Source: Forficula auricularia
Lineage: Eukaryota > Arthropoda > Insecta > Dermaptera > Forficulidae
Length of the DNA: 64,000 nucleotides
Assembly: GCA_024734495.1 (NCBI GenBank)
Contig: JALMQS010000055.1
Location: 8,241,386 to 8,305,385 of the forward strand
Reading direction: 5' to 3'
In this document: positions 52,401-60,087 of the stretch, piece by piece
Layout of the letters: every line of letters begins with the position of its first letter
Position numbering within the stretch: position 1 is the stretch's first letter
The notes under the pieces: model-generated
Told to the model about the DNA's origin: nothing
Databases searched by the model: none
Seen by the model: the letters and a program-made list of their open reading frames with translations, nothing else
Program-made: the position numbers and the translations under genes

Positions 52401-52631
52401 CAATTCTGGCATGGAGGCGAGAAACTTCATATCCTCAGCGAGTCCGCTTTTATTCTCGAATGTGCTGAGATCGGGCTCGTCGAGTCCGCTGACAGTGCCG
52501 CTGGTTCCTGGAATAGCCGGTCCGTTGTCGGACATAGCACCGGCAATTCCTCCTCCAGCTGCGCCGCCGCTTGTCGCCGCCTGCGCCTCTGCCATCTGGT
52601 GGTGGTGGTGTGCGTGTCTGCTCTCACGCAT
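31256..52631 (-). CDS. gprs: Serine-enriched protein (gprs-like), BTB-BACK protein, eight coding exons
   Basis: BTB-BACK proteins dimerise through BTB and often act as substrate adaptors for Cullin-3 ubiquitin ligases; the specific partner here is not known. Coding exons: 52324-52631, 50296-50431, 48923-48961, 43246-43363, 40814-40971, 39018-39149, 37745-37927 and 31256-31438. Every junction has AG/GT and the phases agree, giving 1257 nt or 418 residues plus stop. Residues 1-60 are His/Ala/Gly-rich, about 68-205 are BTB with a charged loop ([13 protein letters not shown]), about 210-345 are BACK-type, and 359-418 are Ser-rich. The N-terminus may extend: DTSAYRNLVNS is in frame upstream to an AG at 52666-52667. 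The tail is shorter than I recall for the fly protein, and a GTGAGC inside the last exon could splice to further exons. Introns hold many transposons. Confidence 0.88.
31809..32109 (+). mobile_element. pogo/Tigger-like short element with TA target duplication
   Basis: The left end CAGTGAAACCCCTCAAATTC is mirrored by gaatttgagaagtttcactg, with TA on both outer sides. The interior on the + strand (to 32029) reads [16 protein letters not shown], which resembles the C-terminal end of pogo-class transposases. A 301-bp relic inside the last gprs-like intron. Confidence 0.75.
32110..33790. other. Intronic AT-rich DNA, no element defined
   Basis: Contains CAAGT/ACTTG words near 32565-32690 that recall the cluster at 8 kb. 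The less AT-rich part at 32980-33320 has no open frame or splice-flanked exon that I can support. Confidence 0.45.
33795..34140. repeat. Foldback, arms ~165 bp
   Basis: Centre near 33970; aattaatgtaaagatttaag mirrors cttaattctttacattaatt. The inner part contains tctactaaaatcttaga, which recurs at 34318-34335. Confidence 0.85.
34205..34335 (+). mobile_element. tRNA-derived SINE-like remnant
   Basis: Contains a box B-like GGTTCAATTCC (34266-34276) followed by tgaggggtcgaagccctctgatatgg. The same arrangement occurs inverted at 45105-45195. Box A is weak and no target duplication is visible. Confidence 0.45.
34340..36135. other. Intronic AT-rich DNA with one degenerate hairpin motif
   Basis: The only item seen is a - strand copy of the CTGAnnA..GAAAC motif at 34851-34876 with a poor stem. 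Short frames have no coding support. Confidence 0.45.
36140..36470. repeat. Foldback with paired hairpin motifs
   Basis: Arms are centred near 36300. The motif lies at 36202-36229 (-; stem GTCAAC/GTTGAC) and 36374-36401 (+; stem GTCAAC/GTTGGT), both followed by CGTTGGCAATAAA-like sequence pointing outward. It sits in the last gprs-like intron. Confidence 0.9.
36535..36700. repeat. Repeat fragment with degenerate hairpin motif
   Basis: 36540-36615 (acatacccccataaa..tgcacctggaccc) is related to 38190-38262. It is followed by ctgaggaagaatgaaagatcctccaaaacg at 36661, a decayed copy of the hairpin motif. Confidence 0.6.
36799..37411. mobile_element. TIR DNA element (613 bp) with ~100-bp inverted ends
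   Basis: The left end CAGGGTATTTCAGGAGGAAC is mirrored by the right end (ggaggaataataaatatttt when reversed), ending CCCTG at 37411. TATA borders both sides. It carries the coding relic at 36908-37123 and appears to have inserted into a gtctcc-type foldback repeat. Confidence 0.8.
36908..37123 (-). pseudogene. DUF4817-type helix-turn-helix transposon protein, N-terminal relic
   Basis: A 71-codon frame containing [20 protein letters not shown] and then [20 protein letters not shown]. This is the conserved small N-terminal domain found in many insect transposon-derived proteins (DUF4817), presumed to bind DNA. It lies inside the 613-bp TIR element, so it is the stub of the element's own transposase, cut off before any catalytic core. 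Confidence 0.75.
37745..37927 (-). CDS. gprs: gprs-like coding exon 7 (BACK, C-terminal part)
   Basis: Acceptor CACTTATAG, donor GTGCGA. 61 codons including [20 protein letters not shown] and [20 protein letters not shown]. Phase 0 at both ends. GC-rich compared with its surroundings. Confidence 0.94.
38028..38085. repeat. Solo arm of the 14-kb foldback family
   Basis: aaagagaaacaaatgaggtt and tctctgcttgatgcaaatat match the outer arm of the foldback at 14091-14505. A short inverse piece (atttgcatcaggcagg) lies at 38952-38967. Confidence 0.75.
38190..38262. repeat. Short repeat related to 36540-36615
   Basis: acatacccccttaaaaaata, then a GC-rich cacaggtgtacttggatccc. Same order as the copy in the neighbouring foldback region. 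Confidence 0.6.
38398..38800. repeat. Inverted copy of the 4990-5330 repeat
   Basis: Reverse complement of 4990-5330, for example gcccgaacagttggtcggag and acgaaattttgttagcaaac. The 123-codon + strand frame across it is not conserved in the other copy and is not called a gene. Confidence 0.75.
39018..39149 (-). CDS. gprs: gprs-like coding exon 6 (BACK)
   Basis: Acceptor CCCTTGTAG, donor GTACGA. 44 codons: [20 protein letters not shown], then [20 protein letters not shown] and TKFQ. Phase 0 at both ends. Confidence 0.94.
39150..40000. other. Intron sequence, no element defined
   Basis: Intron between gprs-like exons 5 and 6. Moderately complex sequence at 39340-39660 shows no splice-flanked or conserved frame that I recognise. 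Confidence 0.4.
40000..40120. repeat. Cluster of TGCATATT words, possible hAT subterminal repeats
   Basis: tgcatat or a close variant occurs about six times in 100 bp and is followed by ccggtctctaatacg. Repeated short subterminal words are usual at hAT transposon ends, but no matching second end was found. Confidence 0.35.
40814..40971 (-). CDS. gprs: gprs-like coding exon 5 (end of BTB, start of BACK)
   Basis: Acceptor TTTTTTTAG, donor GTACAC. Encodes [20 protein letters not shown], then [15 protein letters not shown]. The leucine-rich ADYYGLDEL helix marks the BTB-BACK boundary. Confidence 0.94.
41748..43042. repeat. 1.3-kb palindrome in a gprs-like intron
   Basis: The outer ends atgttaaaagatatt and aatatcttttaaca are inverses. 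The arms (about 640 bp each) stay complementary through gatatttgcatttcaaaggg and ccctttgaaatgcaaatatc to a centre near 42395. It lies between exons 4 and 5, so the pre-mRNA could fold into a long double strand. No ORF. Confidence 0.9.
43246..43363 (-). CDS. gprs: gprs-like coding exon 4 (second half of BTB)
   Basis: Acceptor TTTCCGGCCAG, donor GTAATT. Encodes [20 protein letters not shown] and then [19 protein letters not shown], the typical late BTB helices. Leaves one base (G) for the next exon. Confidence 0.93.
43849..44039. mobile_element. Small MITE-like element, 30-bp inverted ends
   Basis: gagcctgttaaagccgagct at the left mirrors the right end ggatttaacaggctc, and both continue into gtgtaagtc. 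191 bp, non-coding, in the intron between exons 3 and 4. Confidence 0.75.
45105..45195 (-). mobile_element. tRNA-derived SINE-like remnant
   Basis: On the - strand, a box B-like GGTTCGACTCC is followed by tgagagggagaacccttcgata. Related to 34205-34335. Boundaries unclear. Confidence 0.5.
45414..46267 (+). mobile_element. Internally deleted mariner (irritans-like) element
   Basis: Inverted ends share gtcattcaataagt with cttattgaatgacctg. The transposase relic reads [20 protein letters not shown] and [20 protein letters not shown] in one frame (45697-45981), the paired-type HTH region. It shifts frame and resumes as [16 protein letters not shown], which holds the first catalytic Asp. Sequence then jumps directly to [17 protein letters not shown] and ends IALEGNYVE with TAA near 46198. 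The segment with the second and third catalytic Asp is deleted. Inactive. Confidence 0.92.
47478..47524 (+). mobile_element. Second Helitron-like 3' end
   Basis: ccagcaagatacccacccaa, ggcgggcttcacagttgg: the same hairpin layout as at 2773-2815, more diverged, without a clean CTRR end. Confidence 0.35.
47535..48023. mobile_element. Non-autonomous hAT element with perfect 8-bp target duplication
   Basis: Bounded by TTATAAAC at 47527-47534 and 48024-48031. The left end CAGAGCTTCTTAAACT mirrors agtttaagaaacgccg. The subterminal catgacccc and gggacccc words are typical of hAT families. 489 bp, no transposase. Confidence 0.9.
48923..48961 (-). CDS. gprs: gprs-like coding exon 3 (39-nt microexon)
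   Basis: Encodes only [13 protein letters not shown], between acceptor GGCCATCAG and donor GTAAAC, phase 0 at both sides. It is too short for ORF-based detection, and could be skipped without breaking the frame. Confidence 0.8.
49141..49460. mobile_element. MITE (~320 bp) with ~150-bp inverted arms
   Basis: agggtggggcagagcacttt mirrors aaagtgctcttccccaccct. Arms continue through aagtaacgcagatttatatt and its inverse. AT/TA borders suggest a TA target. Inside the intron between exons 2 and 3. Confidence 0.85.
49715..49885. repeat. Foldback with hairpin motifs, degenerate stem
   Basis: tagagtaattttaaagaatt mirrors aattgtgtaaaattactcta. The motif ctgaagatga..gtgaccgaaac lies at 49801-49830 (+), with a broken partner on the left arm near 49768-49790 (-). 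Confidence 0.8.
50296..50431 (-). CDS. gprs: gprs-like coding exon 2 (BTB, charged loop)
   Basis: Acceptor TTTTCCAG. Encodes [16 protein letters not shown], then a proline/charged loop and [10 protein letters not shown]. Donor GTAGCC. Phase 2 in, phase 0 out. Confidence 0.92.
50590..51260. repeat. Third locus of the 16-kb composite repeat
   Basis: 50640-50765 matches 15895-16070, and 51170-51190 (ctgtattacctgaaataatg) matches 16061-16082. About 400 bp without a match lies between. It lacks the 108-bp array. Confidence 0.7.
51933..52187. mobile_element. 255-bp element with 34-bp perfect inverted ends and a hairpin motif
   Basis: actagatgaaggaggaggta..ccaaagatgg at the left is mirrored exactly at the right. 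It contains the hairpin motif on the - strand (52002-52034; stem GGCC/GGCC). It interrupts a moderately GC-rich sequence that continues on both sides (51750-51932, 52188-52320), in the first gprs-like intron. Confidence 0.85.
52324..52631 (-). CDS. gprs: gprs-like coding exon 1 (N-terminus and start of BTB)
   Basis: Encodes residues 1-102 plus two bases: [12 protein letters not shown], an Ala/Gly-rich stretch, then [20 protein letters not shown], the BTB start. It is followed by donor GTAGAC. GC-rich compared with its introns. The reading frame runs on upstream without a stop to 52665, next to a CCAG acceptor, so ATG 52631 may be internal and the true start may lie in an unseen 5' exon. Confidence 0.88.
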
Positions 52632-53036
52632 CGAATTGACCAGGTTGCGGTAAGCAGAGGTGTCGCTGGATCAGAAACATTGCCGTCAGGGGGGCTTCTT
52701 AATCCAGTACACATGGAGAAAAAAACGAAAATTAATGTGAAAAGGAAAAAGAATCGATTGAAATACAGCCATCATTACTAGACGAGAGATGAGGGGCGCA
52801 GGCAAAACAACATCCTCTTTTTAACCGAGTTTAAAAAAAAGGAGGTTATTAATATATGTAGCTTACAATAAATTAATTAGGAAAACCTAACCCAGAAATT
52901 ATGATACACTATTTCTTTTGTAACTTAAGAATCACTGGGTAAATCAGTGGATACAAATTTAAATCTAAAATTTTTAATATTATCGATACATTTAATTAAA
53001 AATATTGAATATGTATTCGTTAAGTAGGTCCGAGAC

Positions 53037-53266
53037 CAGTGATTCTTAACCTATGGGTCGCGACCCAAAATTGGGTTGTGAAGCATATTCTTTGTGTCAC
53101 GCATAGTCTTTAACCAAATATTTTAATAAATTTATTTTCAATAAGTAAGTTTAAAAATATATTTTAATATTATTTAAAAAAAAAATAATCAAAATTTTTT
53201 TTTGGGTCGCCATATGAACATATTTCTCAAATTTGGATCGCGACTTAAAAAGGTTAAGAATTACTG
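53037..53266. mobile_element. Short hAT element, imperfect 8-bp target duplication
   Basis: The left end CAGTGATTCTTAACCTATGG mirrors aggttaagaattactg. Flanks tccgagac and tcctagaa match at 6 of 8. Subterminal gggtcgcgaccc. 230 bp, non-coding. Confidence 0.8.
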
Positions 53267-53384
53267 TCCTAGAAGGTCAATCATTTTGATCAAAAGATTG
53301 AGTCAATGATTGACTTAAGCATCAAACGGGTCCCTTGACTCAATCATTTTGATCAAAAGTCTAGGGCCGCCTTTAGAAGTTTTC

Positions 53385-53970
53385 GGAGACAGACTAATTG
53401 ATTTATAATTGAGAGTTGAATGGAAGGCAGTCCAGGAATAAGTAAAAATATTATTTTCATTTTCAGTATTTATTGGAAGATTATCTTTTTACTGTTTTTT
53501 AAAACCGAAAATCGACGTCTCGGAGGATCTTGTCTCTTTTTTCAGGATCCACAATAATTAAATGAGATTGGCCATCAATATTATTATTATTATTTTATAA
53601 TATATACAAATTATACATAATGTTTACAATTATTATCATTTTCAGTTGAATATTTTTTTAAAAATATAATCTACTCACTCAAAAGTATCAATGAACGAAG
53701 CATTCTTGTTTCTTTTTTCAGTAGTCACTGGCGTAGAAAAATTTTACAAGAATTAAAGTGTAAATAATAAAAAGTGTATATATCTATATACCTATTATAT
53801 AAAAAAATATTAATAATATTGATGGCCAATTTCATTTAATTATTTTAGACCCTGAAGAAGAGGCAAGATCCTCCAAAACATTTTAAAATTTTAAAAAGGA
53901 AATCTTCTAAAAAATACTCTTTTATTTGAAGTAATTTTATTTATTCCTGGACTACCCACCATTCAATCTT
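53385..53970. repeat. Foldback of the cagtcc..gtctcc family with paired motifs
   Basis: The outer ends gagttgaatggaaggcagtc and actacccaccattcaatctt are inverses. Inner arms gaggatcttgtctc and gaggcaagatcctcc carry decayed motifs (53517-53543 -, 53852-53879 +; the latter has stem GAGG/CCTC). Confidence 0.85.
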
Positions 53971-54189
53971 CAATAAAATTAATGAATAATAGTATTTTGT
54001 TTTTTTTTGTTTTTATATATTTGAAAATAAAATAATTATAGCTGAAACACAGAATCAATAGCATGACGTCAGAGGTCAGCTAAGAGACTTTTCTTCCATT
54101 GAAATGTAGGTAGGTAATAGGTACATGAAATATTTTTAAATGGCCAAAAAATGGATTAAATTTTGTTTTCTTCCCAAAGGTAAATCACT

Positions 54190-54360
54190 TAAGAGGAAAT
54201 CAATAAGGTGTCTTCTGTTTGATACAAATAAACATACACATAATTAAATGAATTTATATATAAGTATATAATTTTATTAGATAGAGTCTATTTTTAATTT
54301 GATGGCAATTCCTTAGAATTAATCAAGCAGAAAACACTCATTGATTTCCTCTTAAAATTC
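54190..54360. repeat. Imperfect foldback related to 14091-14505
   Basis: aagaggaaatcaataaggtg and gatacaaataaacatacaca mirror tcaagcagaaaacactcatt and gatttcctctta. It shares the tgatgcaaataaacatacac block of the 14-kb element in a diverged form. Confidence 0.65.
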
Positions 54361-54751
54361 AACAAATCTACTACCCTCAGCAAGAAAATTCTTTCAAAAA
54401 CACTTATTCTTATTTAATTTTTAAGACTTGACCTCTCAAGATGAAATAAAAAAATTGTAATCTTTTTCGTTCATTTGAAAATAATTCCTGAACATTTTTA
54501 ATCTTTGAGCTGACCTCTAACTTCACACTATTGATTCTGGTTCCGGTTAATATTGAATTGACAAGAAAACGTGGAAAAATCATTTTTATTTTTAAGCTGG
54601 TTTTATTTCTGTTTATGTATCTGTCTGGATTCCTATACGAATGAGGTTAATTCTGGTACTGAAATATTTGTATTTCCAAACCAAAGAAATGATTAGATTT
54701 TTAATTTCTAGCTTAATAAGGCCGGTTCAAAAAATCAGAAATATATTTTTT

Positions 54752-55133
54752 GATATAATTATATATAACCAAACTTCTTGAGGATACAAATTCTCATTTA
54801 AATAGGTGTTGGTTTGAATCTAACGGTCAGAGATGTATGAAAGAGCCTTTAACCTTGAAAGTTTATACACAAATAATTGTTAAACAAAATAATAATATTA
54901 TATACTCTAATAATGATGTGAGGGAATTTTTTCCCATCTTTAGATTGTTCCAAGGCTGATGATGACATATTTGAAAATGTCGAAACGTTCCTGGTAGCAA
55001 TAAAATAAAATTAAGAAAAATATATGATAAAAAATGTGTTTTTTTTTGTAAAAAAAGAATAAAACCAACACCTATTTAAATGAGAATTTGTATCCTCAAG
55101 AAGTTTGGTTATATATAATTATATATTTTTTTA
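54752..55133. repeat. Foldback with ~70-bp arms and one perfect hairpin motif
   Basis: Left arm taaccaaacttcttgaggat to ataggtgttggttt; right arm the inverse at 55061-55133. The central motif at 54956-54986 (+) is CTGATGA, T, stem GACAT/ATGTC, GAAAC, followed by GTTCCTGG and AATAAAA. Confidence 0.88.
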
Positions 55134-55294
55134 TTATTATTTTATTTTCACGCATTCCAATGAGAAATGGCATAGGCAGGTGTTTTAAGAACTTTATTTT
55201 GAATAGTTTATTCTTTATTATACTCGTATTTGAATTTATTACTAGGAGAAGCCCTGCCCCTTATCTGAAAAATCAGAGTATATTAAAGTCGATT

Positions 55295-55810
55295 TTGATG
55301 AGGCAGTCCAAAGTTCAAAAAAGAGAGACTATAACTATAACCATCTTTTCTATTCAAAACCGACGTTCCGGTGGTTTCCCTCCTTCTTCACTGACTTCTC
55401 AAAACCCTGAAGGAGAGAATAAGCCTCCGAAACGTCGGTTTTAAATAAAAAGATTGTTATAGTTATCTCTCTTTTTGAACTTTGGACTGCCTTATCTGCA
55501 AAATTTGAATATAGTGAGAGTAGATTTGCAGTGAGGCAGTCAAAGTTCGTTCAGAAAAGAGAGATAACTATAACTATCTTTTTTATTCAAAACCGATGTT
55601 TCGGAGGTGTTTCCCTCCTTCTTCACTGACTTCTCAAAACCCTGAAGGAGGGAATAAGCTTTCGAAACGTCGGTTTTGAATAAAAAAGATAGTTATAATC
55701 TTTTTATGAATAAAAATAAAAAGATAGTATAAATTATATTCTTTTTTTGGACTGCCTCATCAATATCCACTCAACTTCACTTATCAGTCCGTCTCCAAAA
55801 ACTATTTGAG
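55295..55810. repeat. Tandem pair of foldbacks with hairpin motifs
   Basis: Two units, 55297-55495 and 55528-55810, begin with gaggcagtc. Each has an inner inverted pair around ccctccttcttcactgactt. Motifs: 55407-55433 (+), 55642-55668 (+) and 55598-55626 (-; stem GGAGG/CCTCC). The second ends ctcatcaatatccactcaac..gtccgtctccaaa, shared with 26250-26470. Confidence 0.85.
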
Positions 55811-56555
55811 TATAATTTTCAGTTTTTATTTCAATTCTATTTTATAATAAAAAAACAAAACAATAATCAATATTTTTAATTAAAATATCTATTAGACTTA
55901 TAAATTCTAATCTTACATTTTTATTCACACATAGCATTTTGACAAAATTAAAATCAAAATTATTTAGGACCACCCTGAACATAAACATTTTTACTTTTAA
56001 TTTAGACAAATAAAATTAAAACCCCAAATCTCTCGTCTGTAGGACATCAAATATATATGATATAAATACATGTTGAAACTGTACAGACAGCTTCGTCGAA
56101 AATCTACCTGGACAAAAAACGGATAACAAACAGATGAAAATATCGGGTTAGGAATATGAAATAAACAGTGAGCAATTCAGTCCAAATACAGAGAAGAAAA
56201 GGCTTACTCGAAGAGCAGACATCCAAGCAACTGGTAAAGCTTCAATGCGCAGTGCCAACTAATCCACAGAGCCAAATACCGAAACAACTAACGAGCCCCG
56301 GCACCAAAAGAAGCTAGAGTTCCAGCCCAGATCACGTGACAGGCATTTCAGAGAAAGTAAAAAATGAAAAATAGAAAAAATTATTATAAAGAATAATGTT
56401 TTTTTGGCTCGAGAGAAGAGATATTTTACGAAAATGACATGACTGATGATTAAGATTGCGAAATGAAGAGAATGTTTGACATTTTTGGGTTCTCTCAATG
56501 GCAGAAATTCATTTTTTCTAAGACTACCTCAAAGAGGATGAGATATATGGTAGAG
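55811..56555. other. AT-rich DNA, no gene seen
   Basis: No exon or element defined. The frame on the - strand at 56259-56498 has no recognisable domain or splice support. Confidence 0.45.
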
Positions 56556-56559
56556 AAGT

Positions 56560-57352
56560 GTTTCTCAACTTTTTTATTAACAGGGACCCCCTGCAATGTA
56601 GTGCAATGTGTATGTCGAACTTGGCGGATACCCAAGTAAAATTTTATATCGTGGAAAGTAAAAAGGTAGGCATAATTATACTATGCTTAGATTATGCTTA
56701 TTTTTAAATACTGTAAAAAAATTCTGAAAATATTAGGACCATTTTTTTCTTATCATACTAGTATATTATTTCCTCATCATTTATTAATTGACAATAAAGC
56801 AGGAACATTCATACAGCAAATCCCTCTATGAATTCTTTCCTGCCATATGTTTGTAATTTTTTCCTAAAGGTATTAATTTTTTTTAACAAATGTATTACTT
56901 TGCCGTCCTTGCATTGAAAAATTCAATTCATTAAGAATTGTGAATATGTCAGGTGTGTAAGTTCTGTCACACAATTTGGATCGACAAAATTTCTACCTAA
57001 ACTTGACTTTTTTCTATTAAAAACTGTACTTCTGATTGCAAGTCGTGTCAGAACTTCTCCTCGGAATAACCAAAGTACGATATGTCAGTATGTAGAAGAA
57101 ATGAAGTATACAAAGAATACCCATTTCTTCACATAAAATCGTGAAAAGACGACAATTTACTGCACTTGCTTTTATAAAACCACCAGAAATCTCACCATTA
57201 ACTAAAAATACGAATATTAGTTTTTAAAATATTTTCACAAACAAATTAATATTTGTTTAGTTTGTGATTTTCTTTAAAATATTGGTAACAGATATTTAGT
57301 AGGTAGGTACTTGCGAATCCCCTAGGTTTAATTTGCCTTGAAAATCACTGAT
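56560..57352. mobile_element. Possible hAT element (~0.8 kb)
   Basis: The left end aagtgtttctcaacttt with gggaccccctg and the right end gaatcccctaggttt..gaaaatcactg resemble the inverted ends of short hAT elements. No clean target duplication was found, so this is tentative. Confidence 0.4.
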
Positions 57353-58210
57353 ATCGAGGAAGGCTACGTATCAACAAAAAATCCATCTGGTGATCGTTTC
57401 ATTTTTACTTCCATCAGAGATTTAGTCGAGGATTAGCCCCCATTCAAACCGCCATCCTCCACAAATCTTCTATTTTACGCGTTTTTAATCTGTAAACTCC
57501 TGATGATGGACTAATAATCCGAAATATATTGATTTTGTAAAAACCTCTTTAAGTTTTATTTGATTAACTGTGAAACTACACTCCCTTTACTTTATTAATT
57601 AATTTATATTTTACAGTAAATGTAAATGTAAACCCACTATAATCTCAAATAGAAAAAATTATAATTAACATGCGTGTTTCAAATAAGAATTTAACCTTCA
57701 ATAAATTCAATCAGAAGAATACATATAAACTTATCAGCTATATATATATCCAATATATTTAACATAGCTTTTTGACAAATGAGGAATTTACTGTAGCCTG
57801 GGGTGCTTGCAATCATGCTTTTCATTTTCACTTCATCCCTAGATGGTTAAAAATGAGACAAGTTTGTCCATTGGATAACAAAGAATGGGATTATCAAAAA
57901 TATGGCCGCTAAAGTTATTCAATTTTTGAACAAATCAATATTCCCAAAAAATCGTGTTAATTTATTAATTTATTTTTCTTTAATTCACATATTCAACACG
58001 TATAAATTCTAAACCAATCTACAAAATCTATCAATGAACATGAAAAATTAACTTTTGTTTTTAGTTTGTCTTATTTATGTTAAAATATAATTATTTAAAT
58101 AAAACAAAACATAGATTTCATTCAAAAATTTTTATATAATTTGATTTTTCCAAATGTTGGCCATTTCAGGAAAAAATAAGCTGACGTGTTCTGATGTGGC
58201 CATCCACTTG
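57353..58210. other. AT-rich DNA with one isolated hairpin motif
   Basis: The motif at 57500-57525 (+) is CTGATGA, T, stem GGA/TCC, GAAAT, with no inverted partner nearby. Nothing else is supported. Confidence 0.5.
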
Positions 58211-58216
58211 ACTTTA

Positions 58217-58271
58217 CCATACAATCTGGCCCCTACATGATTATAAATAATTTTAGGGGCCAGATTGTATG
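58217..58271. repeat. Stem-loop with ~19-bp arms
   Basis: ccatacaatctggcccct and aggggccagattgtatgg flank an 18-20-base AT-rich loop. Followed by two copies of agtttttgcatttttatact at 58277 and 58411. Confidence 0.75.
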
Positions 58272-58646
58272 GTAAGTAGTTTTTGCATTTTTATACTTCT
58301 GGTGTCCCACTAATTATGTATACAAAATTTGGTTGAGTTTGGTAAATGTCCAAGATTTTCATTTTTGACCCCCCCCCCCCCCCCCTCGCCCCCTCCAATT
58401 TTGGGCTGTTAGTTTTTGCATTTTTATACTTCTGGGGGTGCATTGATTATGTTTACAAAATTTGGTTGAGTTTGCTCAAATGGCCTAGATTATTAATTTT
58501 TAACCCCCACCCCCCTTAATTTTGGGTCGATATGCACCAAAATCTAATCAGCTCTTAATCTCAATGCACCAAAACTACGTGTGAAATTTGGTTTCGATAT
58601 TCACACTAGTTTTTGAGCTAGCTCGTCCACAAAAATTTGGTAACGT

Positions 58647-58715
58647 ACAGACTAACGGACAACCAGACAACCGGACAACCGGACAACCAGACAACCAGAC
58701 AACCAGACAGACCAA
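58647..58715. repeat. Short minisatellite of ~8-bp (GACAACCg/a) units
   Basis: About seven units of gacaaccgg or gacaaccag in tandem. A poly-C run lies upstream at about 58372-58386. Confidence 0.9.
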
Positions 58716-59253
58716 CAGACATTTTGACAAAACAATTATTATCTCGAAAAATATAATTTTTTCGATGTTCCCTTATTAGAGCTTTTTTGTAGAGCAAAAT
58801 GCCATGGTTTAGCTCAATATTTTTAATCAAAATAGTTTCAGCCGTTTTTGAGATATTTCGAAAAAAAGAAGGAAAAAACCACATTTTTCATGCACGATTA
58901 CAATACTTGACCATATCCTGTATGGTAAAGTAAAGATTCTGGATAGGGTACGTGACTGATGTCTAGCTATTATTATTTCAATGATATTAGCTGTTCTGGG
59001 CAAATAATTATAATATAATAATAATTATATATAGATACTATATATGCATAGTATTGAATTCAAATATAATTAACGTAGCTTACAAATTATTTTATAATAG
59101 GTGGCCAAAATATACATATTTTCCAAACTTTATATTAGGATTTCAATGGTTTGTAGATTATTTAATCTAATTAATTAATATTGTTTTAAATATGTGTAAT
59201 TTGGTATGGTTAATTGAGCCCTCCCTCCCCCCCCTCCCCCCCTGTACTTAGTC

Positions 59254-59382
59254 CCTTGCAATGTTCCTAGTTACTCCCGCCCCTCTCCGCTGGCCCTCAG
59301 AGTCAGAGACGCCAGTTGCCCGGTAATCTAGCCACGCGTCACGTGCCTCCAATTAAATATTCAACTCATCTCGTTATTTCAG
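59254..59382 (+). other. GC-rich island with splice-like borders, possibly regulatory or non-coding exon
   Basis: A sharp GC-rich patch after a C/T-rich tract and TTAG, ending TTTCAG/GTAAAT. All three + frames contain stops. Includes ACGCGT and TCACGTG. It could be a non-coding exon or promoter; its position upstream of the - strand gprs-like gene fits a promoter, but nothing proves it. Confidence 0.25.
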
Positions 59383-59689
59383 GTAAATATAACAATCTAA
59401 TTAGCTCCAAATTAACCATATATCCTTCTTACTAAGTGGATATAATTATTTTTTTTAAAAAATATCAAAAATTTAGGTGAAATATTTAATCCGTGTGATT
59501 GCCTAGTTCCTAATGGCTTATTTAGATAAATAATTTTTAAAATTCTTAAATAGAATTAATTCAAATAGAAATTTTATTTTATTTTATATATCTAATTGAT
59601 ATTTTATTACTAGGTACGCCTGGGAGGCAGGTAAATCGCTTGCTTGCCAGTTGGCTCTAATATTGAATTCAAGCAAATAATGTATATGT

Positions 59690-60087
59690 TGCAGTAAAAA
59701 CCCGTTTTTAGTAAGAACGGGCTCTTACTAGTTAAAACTCGTTTCACGGAATACCCCCGTGGAAACCAGAATTTACCGATGTTGGTTGAGTTTGTTTCAA
59801 ATGTCTAGAATATTCATTTTTGACATTCGCCTCAATTTAGGTGTTTATTTTCAAAAAATTTTAAACGAAAACGTCAAAGTTATAGAGGATGTAATTTTTG
59901 ACATTTTCGTTTAAAATTTTTTGAAAATAAAAACCCAAAATGAGGCGGAAGGTCAAAAATGAAGATTCTAGATCTTTGAATCAAGCTCAACTAACATCAG
60001 TAAATTCTAGATGCCACAAAGGTATTTCGTGAAACGCGCTTTAACTATTAAGAACCCATTCTTAGTAAAAACGAGTTTTTACTGAAA
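59690..60087. repeat. Foldback, arms ~195 bp
   Basis: The outer ends cagtaaaaacccgtttttag and taaaaacgagtttttactga are inverses. The arms meet near 59892 around aaaattttaaacgaaaacgt and its inverse. Non-coding. Confidence 0.88.

Noticed and set aside
52348..52714. Frames opposite and out of phase with gprs-like exon 1
   Set aside because: GC-rich shadows of the real exon, with no independent support.
55088..55444. 118-codon + strand frame
   Set aside because: It spans a foldback arm and a motif-bearing repeat; composition and repeats explain it.
14201..57525. Bona fide hammerhead ribozymes
   Set aside because: Each copy has an extra base between CTGAnGA and helix II, and I could not identify a helix III with a UH cleavage site. 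Kept as a hypothesis only, not annotated as ribozymes.
58618..58884. 88-codon - strand frame
   Set aside because: Made largely by the GACAACC minisatellite.
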